Positions 20,440-33,519 are shown, counted from the first letter of the stretch. The stretch: DNA of 64,000 nucleotides from Ancylostoma caninum (GCA_037903475.1 JBAJFG010000004.1:2231001-2295000); one strand, 5' to 3'. Translations and numbers: made by a program. Notes: generated from the letters alone by a model not told the origin.

Positions 20440-22280
20440 TCAAAGCTCCTCTTCGTACTCTTCATCATCCGAGTCGATATCCTCGAAAATGTTTTCGGGC
20501 TCCGCTTCCTCAAAGGCAGCCTCAGCATCGATCATCCCCTGGAGGTCCACATCCTCTGGCGGGAGCTCGTGGTGTTCGCGACGTGCATCGAGAGCAGCCT
20601 GTGCTATCTGATCCCGCCATAGATGCTCGACAGGTGTTTTGAAGACCATGCGAGTAGTCCTTCTGAAGTACTTGCGCTGGACGTCGATGACTCTTTGTAC
20701 CCTCCTCTCACCAGCCATCTCAGCTACTCTATGGGTGTTGAAATGCATCGTTGATAGCATGCTGGAGAGCTTGTAGGTGAATAGAGGGCTGAATTAGTAG
20801 GTTTATTGACAAAATCCTGATAAAAGGATGAAGTGTAACACTTACTAGAAGATTTCTTTTCGACAGTAGAGTCTGTCCAGCGCATTCTTCGACTCGCAAA
20901 TGGAGGTTCCTCCGCGTGTACTGGCTTTGGTCAAATCTTTCTGCAAGTTCTTATTCAGAACAAGATGGCTAAGCCGGTGAAACGCTGGAGTTCCCTCCAT
21001 TATGGTCTCCGGTCTGGGACCTTCCAGGGGAGGGTGGCCGCATCTGGTGAACTTCCCTATTATTTCGTCCTGGAAATGACGCATTGAAGTAGCCGGTACA
21101 ATTCTAGGAAGCAATGATTACCTTAGGCCAAGCATGCACATCTTGAACATGCTTCAGACAAGTGTTAAAAATGTGCCTGATCTCTCTCCTTTACAAACTT
21201 CAATAGCTGTCCACATATGCGCCTTCAGCTTTTCGTACCAGACGGAGAGAGGAATGTACCCCTTATTCTTGGCCTCCTGAAAAAGTAGCAAGTCCAGTTC
21301 AGGTTTGGGTGTGTAGCATCGTGAGGGAAAATGACGTCATCCTACCTTTCGCAGGTTGTTCCCAAACCACTTCACCAGATGCCAACCATCCCAGAAGTGC
21401 TGAACACTGCCTATCTCGTCTTTCATCTCAACCAGAAGAGTTGCGAACGACCTGTTCCGGTCAGTTGTTATTGGGGAAATACTCCACCCATCCCTTGACA
21501 GCCATCGCAACAAGCGTCTCAACCCTTCTACTTCCATCTGAGAACTGCTGCCATCTAAATATAGTGATTGTTGACCATATATGTAGAATTTGCAACCAAA
21601 GTTGGCCTACTGGTTTCCGATCGATGGAGTACTTCTGTGTGGAGGATTAGACTGGTTTCTAAATCGACCATCACCACCTTACCGATCAGCGCACTGTATC
21701 CTCTGCTGTCGAATACGCCATCTGCCGCAATGTGAAGGCCCTCGGTCCCCTGAATATGGAAACTTAGGTGTTCCACTGAAGTGTAGTGTTTCACCAGCTC
21801 CTACCCCATACTTGCGCCGGACTACGTCTAACACTTTCTGCTGATGCTGCTGATAGACCTTTTCTATTGCTGGCTTGCACCACAGAAACCACTTCCAGAA
21901 AAACGAGTCGGACACGAATGCGAGATGAAGCTGTTTTGCCCACCGTTGCAATTCCTGATGTTTTGTCAGAAGCATCAGTGAGACAAACTCTCATTATATT
22001 CTAAATTGACTCCTACTATAAACGTGTTCCTGTGGTCACTGCCGAAACGGCAGCGAGGACATTCCAGAAAGGATCTCTCATGGCTATGCTGAACAGTACG
22101 CTGTTGGCCCTCCCACTTTCTGACTCCTCTTTTTCCTATGGAGCAATGGGTGCAATAGTAACGCACAATTGGTGCTGTTCCCATTGCTGTCAGCTGAACT
22201 CTTTGGGGTGAGAGTTTGGCACCACAATGTTGGCAGAGTATGAAAAGCTGCATTAGCATGATACCCTGCACTAGAAAAAA
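20440..22280 (-). CDS. Multi-exon DDE-type transposase (Kolobok-like family)
   Basis: Segments in order: about 22270-21975 with Cys pairs (CQHCGAKL, YYCTHC, ECPRCRF) resembling zinc-binding modules; about 21975-21811 (HQELQRWAKQLHLAF); 21749-21611 (HIAADGVFDSRGYSA, the first catalytic Asp region); 21554-21346 (GWSISPITTDRNRSFATLL, FWDGWHLVKW, the second Asp and DxWH regions); 21276-21122; 21069-20846 (GGTSICESKNALDRLYCRKE, the acidic end of the core); 20788-20440, ending in an acidic tail (DIDSDDEEYEEEL). GT-AG signals join most pieces. The order (DGR.DSPG..., TTDR...WH..K, ..ES.N.L...) matches a eukaryotic cut-and-paste transposase family that I tentatively call Kolobok-like. Exon 21276-21122 has a frame change near 21180, so this copy is probably broken or has an extra small intron. 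Terminal inverted repeats were not found. Confidence 0.7.
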
Positions 22281-22289
22281 ACTGTTCAA

Positions 22290-22800
22290 GAGAGAGGAAT
22301 CCTCATCGCATCCTTCATGAACGCCGCAACCTGCTCCGCTGTGAGCCTTAGCTCCCCCTAAGGTTCTGGAAAAGATGGGAATAGGAGAACCTACTCAACC
22401 GTGACGTTATCCGATACAATCTGGCTGAGGACGTCCACGACCTCGAATTCAGCCTTTCTGACAACGCCAGCCCCGAGGAACGTCAAACGGTGCACACAGC
22501 GATAATTATTTGTAAATTAGGATCATTCTAATTTTCTTTTCGTGCACTATCCTTATACGAAAACTAGTTAGCGTAATAAGTTTCTTCCTGCACTCATCAG
22601 TAAGGTAGAAGAAACTTCTTCAATGTGCAAAATGTTAGTTTTGGCATACTTTTCCTTAAAATTAGAATTATAGTCATATACATTATGAGAGAAGAGAATA
22701 CTATAGAAAACATAGCAATATATAATGTTTATTCAGTGAAATGGTCTTATTAAGGTGCTAAAATATTAATATTTATGTGAAATAGAAAGCCTTATATAAA
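22290..22800. other. AT-rich, nothing recognised
   Basis: No gene was seen. If the transposase element is intact, its right terminal repeat should be in or near here. Confidence 0.3.
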
Positions 22801-22802
22801 TA

Positions 22803-23723
22803 TTAGGTTGAGGAATTATAAATGTCATTTTGACCTTCAAATTAGAAACACTACCACGACAATATTACACAAACCTCATCCAAGGGGTATTTCTCAAATT
22901 ATTGCATGAACCTTCTACTTCTTCCATAAAATGAACGAGTGCCCTCCGTGACAAAATCATAGAGCTTTGAGACGCCGTAGCGAGCCACCCAAATTTTAGC
23001 TCCACCGCAGTTTTTGAAGTTCTTCTCCTTCAATGAACGCTGCATCGGCAGGAACAGGCGCCATCGAATAGTGCCGATTCTGGACTAGGAGGTGGGTGAG
23101 GAAGGGCTCCCCACCCTTATTTTTTGGTTCTCTTCTAGATCATTTTCGCGGTGTGTCGTTTTGACCGTGTCGTGGATAAGTTTCCTAGCCGCCGTTTTTG
23201 ATACCATGACGATGGAGGTCTTGGTCCAAGCGGTCCTGATATGGCGCAGAGAGATCAGGAGAACTTCTGACCACGATTCATCATCCTTGAATTGAACGTT
23301 CCTTTCATATTTTACCGCGAATGCAGTGTCACCTTCCATTCGTGACCATTAGATTCAATTTTAGCCTACTGTACGTCGCTGAGCAGGTGTGGTTTTCTGT
23401 CTGCGTGCTCAAGACATACTCTTCTATTATCTGACACTATAAAGGTTTCGAAGGAATGGCGACTCTTTAAAGGGCAGATAAAGATTCGGCCGATGGCGGC
23501 TCGCGTATCTACAATGTCCGCCTTGAGTGGGTGGGCCATCAATTAAAAATAATTTTTCAAAAGTGAAACATCGGTAGATACCATGCAAATCACATAACTT
23601 CCGGAGCGCCATGAGGTGTTCTTTCACATGAATACAAATGGCCCCCCAAAAATAGTGACACTGGGGAAAATAGTGTAAGAAAGGAAAACGAATGCAGCGG
23701 ACATTTATAATTCCTCAACCTAA
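22803..23723. mobile_element. 921-bp element with TA target site, copy 1
   Basis: The ends TTAGGTTGAGGAATTATAAA and TTTATAATTCCTCAACCTAA are perfect inverted repeats. TA flanks both sides (22801-22802, 23724-23725). A minus-strand open frame, 23339-23085, has a related one in the copy at 38383 (both contain REN-LEENQKIR), probably a relic of a former protein. Tc1/mariner-type by target site only. Confidence 0.85.
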
Positions 23724-24190
23724 TAGTAATATACAGGGTGCGCCAGAATTACCTGCGCGTCAATTTTTCTCTGTATCGAATTGGAACGATTGAGCGAATT
23801 CACGACCCATTTCGTAAGTATGTTTGCTCAAGCCATCTCTACTGTGAACAGCGGCTATTTTAAGAATTGGCCTCTTTTCGCGTCTGCAGCGGCTTGAGAA
23901 AACTCCCTCGACACGGGCTAAAAAACCGCTCTTTATTCGTATTCGTAGTGGGTCTTTGTCTTTGTTCCTCATAACTTTTCCTGTAACGGATTTCACAGAA
24001 ATCCGAATTTTTATGTATAATACTTAAGCGCTAAGTTTTTACCACTGAAACCGTGTAATGAATTGGAGCATCATTTGGCCGTTACGGCCTAAACACGCAT
24101 TCTATCTGATGTATCGATTTTGCTGGTTTTTGCAGTATAAAGCGTGTAGTCCAGGAGCGGAATTAATGATTATGAATGTTCCAGGATCTA

Positions 24191-24458
24191 CAGTGGACAA
24201 TGAAAGTGGCCCATTCGCGGTCTGGAGAAGGACGCCGCGCAACCGCGCCATACGCGCAGGGATCGATGTTGTTTGCTGCCGTTATGCTATCTGTAGCAAC
24301 ATTTCTAATCGATACGGGCAAAGATCATCAAGTCGGGAAGAAAAATGCCTAGAAATAGCATTCCGACGGCAGACGGCACTGATTACGGTGGCGCGCGGCG
24401 CGGTTGCGCGGCGTCCTTCACGAGGTCGCGGATGGGCCACCGCCATTGATGTCCACTG
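24191..24458. mobile_element. 268-bp palindromic MITE, TA target site
   Basis: CAGTGGACAATG... and ...CATTGATGTCCACTG are terminal inverted repeats. The arms continue through GGCCCAT, the GGTCTGGAGAAGGACGCCGC region and its counterpart. TA lies on both sides (24189-24190, 24459-24460). A partial copy is at about 38134-38196. Confidence 0.8.
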
Positions 24459-24460
24459 TA

Positions 24461-25690
24461 TGCTGGCCTGTAGATCTGTCAGCAAAATTTGGTTCTTGGG
24501 AAGTGATTGACTGCCACTTTAAGGAGATTAGTTCGAATGATTACGTATGATCTGATTACGTATTTCCCAATTTTTCGCTCAGAAAGGATTTCATCGTCAC
24601 TCTCTCTGCTGGCAATCTCACGTCGAATATGATAGAGGGTGGAGTGCGTACTATTACGTAAAGGGAATTAGACTTGTTGCCAGTCGTCCTGAAAAAACCT
24701 AGAAAAAATCTTGCAGAATAAAACCTGCGACCAACGGGCTGCGCCATCAGTAGACTTCTTCAAGTTTGTAAAGGAGGAGAAATAAGTCAGTCAGAAAACA
24801 AACTTGTTTACGGTAGGAGTGCTAGATTATACATCTTTGCGAAATGGCTCAGGAATTGGTTCAACCGTTCCTGCCTGGGACCGAAAAATATACGCGCAGC
24901 TAATTTTGGCGCACCATGGATACAGTCTATTAAATACATGTCTATATGTGACCAATTAATAATGTTTGAAATGAATGAATGAGATGCAAATAATATGCAA
25001 ATAGTAATGTCATTCCAAGATAGTAATTACGATATGAGATAACCAGGATTATACCAAATGAAGTGCACCGGCGGTTCAGAAATGAGTTGGTATTGGTGCG
25101 TTCCACCGTAAAGAGATTAGAGAAGCCTTTGGCAAGTTATGCATGTTCATGCTTGTTAGTCGCAGTGATTTTTAACTGCTTAACATGTTAGAAAGGGTCC
25201 CGGAAATGATGTGGGAGTACGTGGAACACATGTCTGCGATAAGTGGCATACCGACTCCCCGATGAATGGCTTGTAGTTCATTCCATTTGCCTGCCTGTTG
25301 GTTTGTTGTCGGCGTGCTCTATACAGTATGTTCAACCAAGTGGATTCGGACGCGGACAGGCAAGTTGTTCTTACATTTTGACAATACTTAACAAAATGTG
25401 AATTGAACCCCATGGTTGGCGTTAACCAATTCCACTCGTGTTACATCATGCCCACGCCAGTCCAAATATGGTGTGGGAATGGATGCTCTGGCCGCGGACT
25501 CGATCCAACCACTGACCGGCATGTATACATATCAACCTCACCGAAATTGGGAAGATTCTCAACCTACACATGTTGAAACCGAAATGAATATTCAATGACT
25601 GCATAGAAGGACCTAACTCCGCACAACAATTCGATGAAGAGGACAGACCATCGAAGACCTCACCATTGTTCGCCTCTTCAATGAGGCAGC
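24461..25690. other. No gene recognised
   Basis: Short open frames on both strands at 25400-25770 overlap one another and match nothing I know. Confidence 0.3.
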
Positions 25691-25700
25691 TTTCGCCAAC

Positions 25701-25985
25701 ATGAATGTGGAAATACGTCGCGAATACATCGCCAAAACTAATACCGCTCTCCAAGGTCGTTTCAACACCCACACCATTCTATCTTCTACGCCATATCGGC
25801 GTGGTCTCCCGCCAGCATCTCCAAGTACTACGCATCCCAATACTCAGATGGAGGAAGGGTGGTCGAATTCTTCGGCTTTGTCAAACAACGACTCGAATAT
25901 GATGTGAATGAGGTCCAGAAGACCTTTCGAAAACTCTTCCGGCTCAAGTTCAATAACTGCTCAGTCCAGCGAACCAATCTCTCAC
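25701..25985 (+). pseudogene. Broken coding relic, family unknown
   Basis: From 25701 one frame reads MNVEIRREYIAKTNTALQGR. From about 25800 the protein-like reading continues in another frame (ASQYSDGGRVVEFFGFVKQR) until about 25980. The switch implies a frameshift in a once-coding region. I do not recognise the family; a retroelement origin is only a guess. Confidence 0.3.
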
Positions 25986-25999
25986 CTACTACGTCCCCA

Positions 26000-28360
26000 C
26001 ACTAAATAAAATCATTACAGCCAAACCACCATACGTTACACAAGGGAAAAACCTACTTGAACTCTTTGACTCGTATCTACACCCACAAATATTGTGCAGA
26101 TTGGGGATTTTCTCTTCATAAATTAATCAGGGGAGTTCGCCGTTTATCAACTTCTCTCATCAATATGGACAAATAAATCAGGTGCTGCAACCACTCTTGC
26201 CTCGCCTTCTCCTTCCAATGCTACTTCTAATTTCTTTCAGAATCGCAGTTAATAATCTTTAAAAGCAAGCCCCGTATCATTTCAACAAGTTCATGAAGAG
26301 ATGGCATGAACAAGAACTCCAGCCTACGGACCATCCCGGAGAAACAAGAGAAAAAAAAAGAAAAAAAATACGAATCCATATTATCTCCATCTTCGTTCTA
26401 CCATCTACTTCTCTGATAATGACGACGCAGCTATTATGGCCTTGGATTGAATGCATATCTGGATCTGCACAGGACTAATAAATCATCCTCTCCGCAATTC
26501 CGTGTACTTGATAAAGCCTTTGCTAACACTGAACCTTTTTTTCCAGTTCAAACTCCAAGCATGTGAGCTAGCCTCTCAACCAGTACACATGCCTTACAAA
26601 ATAAAACAAAAAAAAATTAATTCTGCTCATTTTTTGGTGCGCAACACCATGCAACTGAAAACGATCACAACAATTTACCACTATTTCTCGTGTACGCTGT
26701 TCTTTGATTTTGCTCCACTGACACGCTTCGGCACACGTGCTCCTGCCGCCTATCCACATCACCATGGCGATCAGCGCCATGCTGATTCGATCGAGTGCAT
26801 TTGCCGGCTGTGGGTATCACACTGTTCAAAACATGTTCAACACGTTCCCTCACATCACCTCCAGGTCCAGTTTATTAGTGAAACAATTTAAACCACTGCG
26901 ATTAACAAGCTAAAACGTGTGCGACTTGTCGGAAGCACATTTGTGCTTTCGACGTAAGAATACTCATACAAATACGCAGAACCGATCACATCCTCATGAG
27001 ACTACTTACACAATATTGAGAGATCTTCGGGAACAGGTGCTTCAGGAACAAAATTGCCCTTTTAAGCAACAGGACGACAACCAAGAATTTAAGAAACATT
27101 TCACTGACATCAAGCAAGCTCTTAGCAAGGATGATGCGTAAAGAATCAGATGAGACTGAGGCTAGAGAGTCATCTCTGGTGGAGGAGAAAGAAGAACAAG
27201 AAAAGCGGATCGCTTGTGCAAAATCCTTACAATCCCTTCACCGAGTAGAAGAGGAGGTAGATACGCCGCAGTATAATTCTATATTCTCGTGTTCTGCAAC
27301 TTCCACCAACATAAGTTCCATTTATCTGACGAAATTCATTTACTGCTTCTCTTAATACGGGAAATATTTGAATCTAGAGTGAACGTCCAAAGAAGTGCGA
27401 ATTTCACGCATTTGGGAAACACTCAGCGCGACCTTGTCGCTCGCTCTGAAGTTGTAATAGCAAGCCATGGAGTTTTCATGACAGTTTCCATTCTATGCCA
27501 TAACATCTATCCAGAAGGGTTACTAACTATCAAAAAAATCCTATGATTTGCTACCATGGCGACAAGTCCAGCCCTAGCGATGCGGTAGAACCAAGTGCTC
27601 CACTAGTCCGCAAAAGATCGACTTTCGCTGTTCCTGAAAGTGAAACTTGCAAACCGGAGAGAAAATCATTTCTCAGAATCGATCTTTGCCTTCTCGATGC
27701 GTTTTGGAGTCGTGCGTTTTGGAGTCGTGAGCTGGTGCGTTTGACGACCTTCACAACCATAGGAGCCAAAAACCACGAATGCTGTGAGACCTCCTGCAAG
27801 CTCCGTTATAATAGGAGGTACAGAGAACTCCAAATGGCTGGGTGGTTACGAACCAGCTTTCAATAGAGATTATCAGAGAGCATCATCAAAACATCATTGG
27901 TCAGAGAGTGCATCAGACAGCTGGAGTTCCATGCCGCGGCGCTGAACTGGTTCCTACCCACCTGGGCGTTTGGAGCTCCTTGTAGGCTCAATGCAGCGTA
28001 GCATGGTAAAGTGAAAGAAAGGGTATTTTACGATGTGCCAGGTTTTAAAGCAGCCATCGAACGAAAATGGGAGGAGGAAAAATAAGTATAGTCCATCCAA
28101 AACGATGAGGCAGATCAGGTTTCTGGGAAATGTAGAGGCGGTGCGGCCGACTTGGCAACATACGCAGCTGTTTTGAATAAAGCTAATGGAGAAACCCACC
28201 GCATGGAAAAGTAACGGTAAGAAGGATGGTAAGGTGGTAGAGAGGAACGTAAGTATTTAAGAAAATCAAACACAACAATAACAACTAATCGAATCGTAGT
28301 CCAGGTCCAAGTAATCCAAGTCGGACGCGGCGCCCCTAGATCTTCCACCGGCCTCACACA
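26000..28360. other. Intergenic, scattered short frames only
   Basis: A Glu/Lys-rich frame (27131-27355) and a 107-codon frame (27543-27866) are the longest plus-strand candidates. Neither shows recognisable domains or splice partners. A short direct repeat, GCGTTTTGGAGTCGTG, occurs near 27700-27730. Confidence 0.3.
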
Positions 28361-28559
28361 GCCGCCATAGTCCTCGAGGACTATAGCACGCTGCGTCGCT
28401 AGCGACTGTAAGGCCGGTGCGTACCGACTGCGGGCGGGGCGCCGGGCGATCGCTAACATTGGCGGCCGCCGATATTGGCAACTGTGATATCGGTGCCTAT
28501 CGATTGTGAGCGGTTCGCTAATGTTGCGCAATCGCCAAAATTGGCGATCGGCGGCCGCA
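28361..28559. repeat. Truncated copy of the GCGGCCGC foldback family
   Basis: It starts GCCGCCATAGTCCTCGAGG, followed by TATAGCACGCTGCGTCGC, as in 15569-15889, and contains ACATTGGCGGCCGCCGAT and GCGATCGGCGGCCGC modules. The opposite end with the CTCGAG palindrome is missing. Confidence 0.65.
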
Positions 28560-31030
28560 TACCCTCCACCGTTTCGGATGGACTCCAAATGGAGGGCGTA
28601 AACGAACAAAAATGAGAGAAAGAAAAACAAGTAATTCGAGGGCGCAGAATGCCCTATTTTCGAAATAAAATCGAAGAAATGTTGATTTCAAGAAAAGAAT
28701 GGGTAATTAACGCTTCAAAGTGCCCATTCAGAAACGTGTAAGAGACAGTTTATTCACCATTGATTTGATTCATCTTCACAAGCAGTTCATTTCTCAAGAC
28801 CACAGGAGAGTTTACTCCTACTAAATTCTCCCCTGCTTCCTTAGCAGTCGGAAAGAGTCGGAGATGGTGATGGAATGAGACTTTGTCTGCAATTACGATC
28901 GCACTAGTTCCATCGATGGGAGGACCCCGCAGGATGCATGTGGAAGGATATTTTAGCAAATGACAGTAGGGGAACATCAGAATTGAAGGAATCACACTAA
29001 AAACACATCAAAAAAGTGTAAAAACTCGATCAGTTGGCCAACACAGTGATGAGGTCATAATTGCGGCCAAAGTCGGATCAGGCGCCCTCTATGAGCCAAT
29101 AGACCATAACTTATTAATGTTTCAGAATTGGTTTGAAAACTCGAGAAAGAAAAAGGTGTGCGGCCATTCCCTATCTTTGCGCTACTGCCGTATTGCCTTC
29201 CCTTGGTAAATCATCCGAATCCCAGACTTGTAATAGTATAAACATTCAAATTCAAATGACATCTAACGTAATACGTTAAATATTCAAACTCGAATGACAT
29301 CTAACATGTTATTTGGTTGTAGCCAATCTTAGAAACATGTAATCTTCTAGAAAAACAGTAGAATATCCATGAACTTCAACAAATTTGTAGAACATTTTGC
29401 GCTTGCATCAAGCAATGCTGCTGCTCCAGTATCGTGAGTTTTGGAAATTTAACAATCTGAATTGGAATTCCAAGACTCAAACCAGTGCAAGTAGTGAATG
29501 AAAGGTACCGTTTTCACCGGCCAAGATCTTCCTACAATTATGCGTCCACTGTCCGATTAGGGTGAAGATAAGAACATTGCAGATTCTAACCAGCTTGACT
29601 AGCACTACTCTATTCCTTCAAAACTGCACACATACACGTACAAAATAGGTGGATTCATTAACTTTTCAGTTTTCACGCCCACTACAAAATTTGCCATTTC
29701 CACACTAGGAAAACGATGAATGTTGAGAAAATTAACACAATTGAAAATAGCATAGGTCTGTTGCAGATCCAATACAGAGTGGTTTGAGCAATGAACGGAT
29801 TGAGCGAAACTTCTTGCAAGGAGATGTCATCACGTCATGTAGTCCTAAAATCAAAAAACCGAACACGTGAATCACTACATATCATGAGAAAATATGAGCA
29901 GAGAAGAGATTGAGCACAAATTATAATGGTCGACATTAAACAATCGCTCTCTTGAGATTGGTTAACAGCGACGTGTTTAGGAACTGGATGATGCTTCATA
30001 TTCGTACGCAGTTGATGTGAAGCCTTTGTAGGAGTGCCCGAGAGGTGCGAGGATCGCGCCAACATTACTGAATCTGAAACATCCCCCTTCCAATTCCAGA
30101 ATTGAACGGGCGAAAAGGCGAGATGCTTCGATTCGTCAGATCAGGCGCATTCTTTGCAATTCGTGCACCTTAGTTCACGTCACTTCACACCATCACCACA
30201 CTTCGAGTGAGATGCCCCGAGTACTTTCACTCGACGTCTCTTTGCTCCGCACACTATCTGGTCGCCAAACCATAGCGATCATCGCCCTCCAGAGCGATGA
30301 GATCCGCGCCAAGCACATAGGCGCTCGCAACACCGCCACCGATGGTGACGGTCTTCCATTCCTCAGTGTTGGAAGGTCGTCGCGCGTTCGATCATCGCCC
30401 CAAATGTGGCGACAAGTTGTGCAGGCAGCTGGTCTCACAGCCATGACATTTTACCACGGGCCCTATTTTCACTGCGAACATGATAAAAAAGAAATCCAAA
30501 ACAACGTCCATGCTATGGGCGTACAGGCACTTAACGTTACCACGACCTCCCCCCACCCCTCCCCCTCCCAGTCGACGCACACGATTTGGTAGGCAACCTT
30601 CACTTTTAGATCTCCGATATTCACGTTCGAGCTTCACTTTCGGAGGCCCATGCAGTGGAGGCACTCGTCTACGTTTTTTGAGAAAAAAATCCTTTTTTCT
30701 CATATATGACACACTGACATTCGGTCGAACTGATGATATCGCGTTGGCGAGTCGCTGAAAAGAACCAACATATTGACTACGGTACTGAGCTGGGAGCTTA
30801 TAGTGCGAAAATATAACTTGAACAACCAGTCCGTCAGAGAAAGTAGTAATGATGAGGAAGACGTATTGTCAAAATGAGCGATGCCGGTAAAAGCTGCATT
30901 TTGCGGAGAAAGTTCAGTGGTTGCATGCAAAACAAAACCGAATGGACGAAAGAATTGAAGCAAGCACGAAGAGGTGTACGAAAGATGTACGAATCTGGTG
31001 AAATGGAGAATGAATTTCGGTTACCCAGGT
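28560..31030. other. No intact gene recognised
   Basis: A short tandem duplication (ATGACATCTAACRT words) is near 29255-29310. The frame 30212-30592 is open on the plus strand, but the opposite strand is also open and no family is recognised. The last part may be the upstream portion of the decayed gypsy element that follows. Confidence 0.3.
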
Positions 31031-31034
31031 GCGG

Positions 31035-32300
31035 AAGAAGGTCTTGTGTATCGGGCTTCTTCACAAGTGGTGGTTTACTCATGGTACTGAACGAAACATA
31101 CCTGATGAAGTCGTTTCAAGGTTAAAAATAGAATTATTCGAAGAAAGCCATGCCAGCGCGTTGGCAGGCCATCACAATTTCAAAAAATATGTGCACGGAA
31201 GCCTTAGAGCGAAAGTTTTCTGGGACGGAATACAAGCTGACACAGAAAAAAGGTCTAAGTCCTGCTCAAACTTGCACGCATACACGAAAAGAATATCCCA
31301 CCACTCAGGCCAGTCGTCACAAATGCTGTTTTGATCTTGGAGGACTAGATCCAGTAGAACTCGGAACTTCTAGAAGAGGGAACAGATACACGTTAGTAGC
31401 CATTCATCACTTCTTAAAATTTGCTGTAGCTTACCCACACCCCCACAAGAAGACCAGGATGGTACCTTGAACGTTTTTCCAAGGATGGGTTTGGCCAAAG
31501 GCAATAAACTTCGACAAATACCTCGGATTTATCAATAGTTTCCCGTCAAAAATCTGTCATATTGTCGAAATCGGAGTATCGTAACAAAAGAATACAACGC
31601 TCGTAAAAGCGGTGTTACTGAGAGGGTTACTGCAGCTCTTACAAGGATGTTGAAGAGGCAGACCACGGTTCCAGCAGAATGGTATGAACGATTACCAGTG
31701 TGGCGGTGCCTTCTTGCAACTCATCACCTATAGAGGTAGACTGGTAAAAGTCACGTCTCCATTTCATTATACATGCGTATAACCCTTGATGTCCCTCGAA
31801 CGGAATCTACAGCTCTTATGTAAGCTCTTATTCGATTTCATCGATTTCGACAGCTAGAACTATAATTCCCAGCATGTTGAGAGTTAATTTAAACATTTGT
31901 GGAAGGAATGCAGAGTACAGGTAGAAAATGAAGAAGAAACACGATAAGACCTACTAGTGTTTAACCCATGATTTCAAATCATTTTTGCGAAAAGATACGT
32001 TTTGGTCCTAATTATCTTATCATAACAGTGTCGAACTCCGCGGATGCCGCACTCTTGAAAGGAGCGTTGGTCCCACGCGCCAGACACGCAAAAATGCGCG
32101 CGATCGTCAATGGGTTAAAAAGCTGGCCAGAGAAAAGACGAATGTAAGATATCCTTAACTGTACCATAAATGGAGAGGACCTTCTATAGCTTTGCAAGTG
32201 AGTGAAAACTGAGCGATTTCGACGTGACTCAATGCCAGTAAAGAACCGATAAGGATTCGGCATGACATGGTGATGAAAGTCTCAGAGGAAATCTCCGACA
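31035..32300 (+). pseudogene. Decayed gypsy-type integrase
   Basis: The frame 31029-31334 contains ALAGHHNFKKYVHGSLR and KVFWDGIQADTEKRSKSC, matching the integrase zinc-binding region of the intact ORF at 61488-63872. Then DLGGLDPVELGTSRRGNRYT (31334-31395) matches the first catalytic Asp region. Later fragments correspond to the region after the catalytic Glu (31600-31830). Several frameshifts and stops separate them, so it is a pseudogene. Orientation is plus, opposite to the 61-64 kb element. Confidence 0.8.
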
Positions 32301-32639
32301 ATCATGACTTATAGTAACGGGTTTAGTCTGTGTGTGTGTTTGTTTGTTTGTGTTTGTAAGTATGAAATGAAATTCGAGGGCCTTGCCTAGACCGAAGAAA
32401 ATGCTCTACAACGAGTCCACTGTTGTTGTAGGAGTGCGCCGGCGTCCAAAAGTGAGGAAAGACCAGAAGCCGGTTCCAACAGTGTAATAAGGGTACGCCG
32501 GCGTCCAAAGATGGGGTGTGATAAGGGTTTGCTGGCTTCCACAAGTAATAGGAATTCGCTAGGCGGGTCTATTTCTGCATGAGGGGCTTACCCTATTTCG
32601 GCGGACCCTCTTACCTAAATCACCTAGATGTACATTGTT

Positions 32640-33190
32640 TCCTTTCCTCTCTGTGTTCTCTTCCCATTCCGTTTGTGTCTGAATGAACCACTCCTTCCTT
32701 TCCGTTTACATACACCGGTGGATCCTTATCACTTGAATTACCACAACAACCAGTTGAGCTTAAATCATTTCAGGATAACATTTGCCCTGAATGGGCCACA
32801 CTCAATTCTTCACGGCCGCTAACTTCGCTCATATGGGAGAGCGTAACTTCGTTCATGTAGGGGAATGCTACCACCTACGGGATCAAGGGCTTCTCAGGAG
32901 AGCGATAGAACTGCCTGGAAGGATACAGATTTTATCAATCTATTCACACTTTTGTGTTTGCTTTCAACGTACAGTATGCAAGCGAAGCGAGCAACAATAG
33001 AAGTCTGGAAGTCCGGCGTTAGCCTGACGGCCAGACTGGTCCGATATATGGCAACAATGCTAGTAGATTTCACTGTGGGTCGACGATGGCAGCAGTAACT
33101 CTGACCTTAGTCTAGTCTACTCTGGTGGATCTCGCCATGACTATGATGAGAGGTCCGAGTGCACAACGAGCAACAAAGTTTTGGCGAAAT
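32640..33190. other. Gap inside the decayed gypsy region
   Basis: Between the integrase remains and the downstream domain no matching coding sequence was seen. It may hold an insertion or fully decayed sequence. Confidence 0.3.
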
Positions 33191-33234
33191 TGTCAAGGAC
33201 GTTAATCACATGGTGGCACCGCATCCGATTACGG

Positions 33235-33515
33235 CCATGTATGTATACACTGGCACGTCTCAGCCTATGAGAAGCGAAAAGATGCAGATAAAAGGAACTT
33301 CCTAATGCGAGATAGAATGTGCACGTTCGTGACGACCAGTGCAGCCCAGAAGACTTACTTCTTTTTCAAGTGCCTTCGTTTCCGCACATCGAAGGGTCTG
33401 ATGAGACACTATGGAAGCGCCCTGCTGGTGCGATAAGTTGGAAACTCTGGACTTACAGCCGACAAGGTTAACAATCTCGTAAACAAATACGTCATGTCAC
33501 ACTCGTGGTGAGACG
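33235..33515 (+). pseudogene. Decayed copy of the gypsy post-integrase domain
   Basis: The reading YEKRKDADKRNFLMR...FVTTSAAQKTYFFFKC parallels YENETDIDKKRYLMR...FVTMSGTEKAYTFYKR in the intact ORF at 61488-63872. Further on, LTADKVNNLVNKYVMSHSW parallels ITQLNDLANAGIRFASNHSW. At least one stop and probable indels interrupt it. It lies downstream of the decayed integrase on the same strand, so the order is conserved between the two elements. Confidence 0.65.
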
Positions 33516-33519
33516 AGGT

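Noticed and set aside
24058..24510. 150-codon plus-strand frame
   Set aside because: It mostly spans the MITE at 24191-24458, and the opposite strand is open as well.
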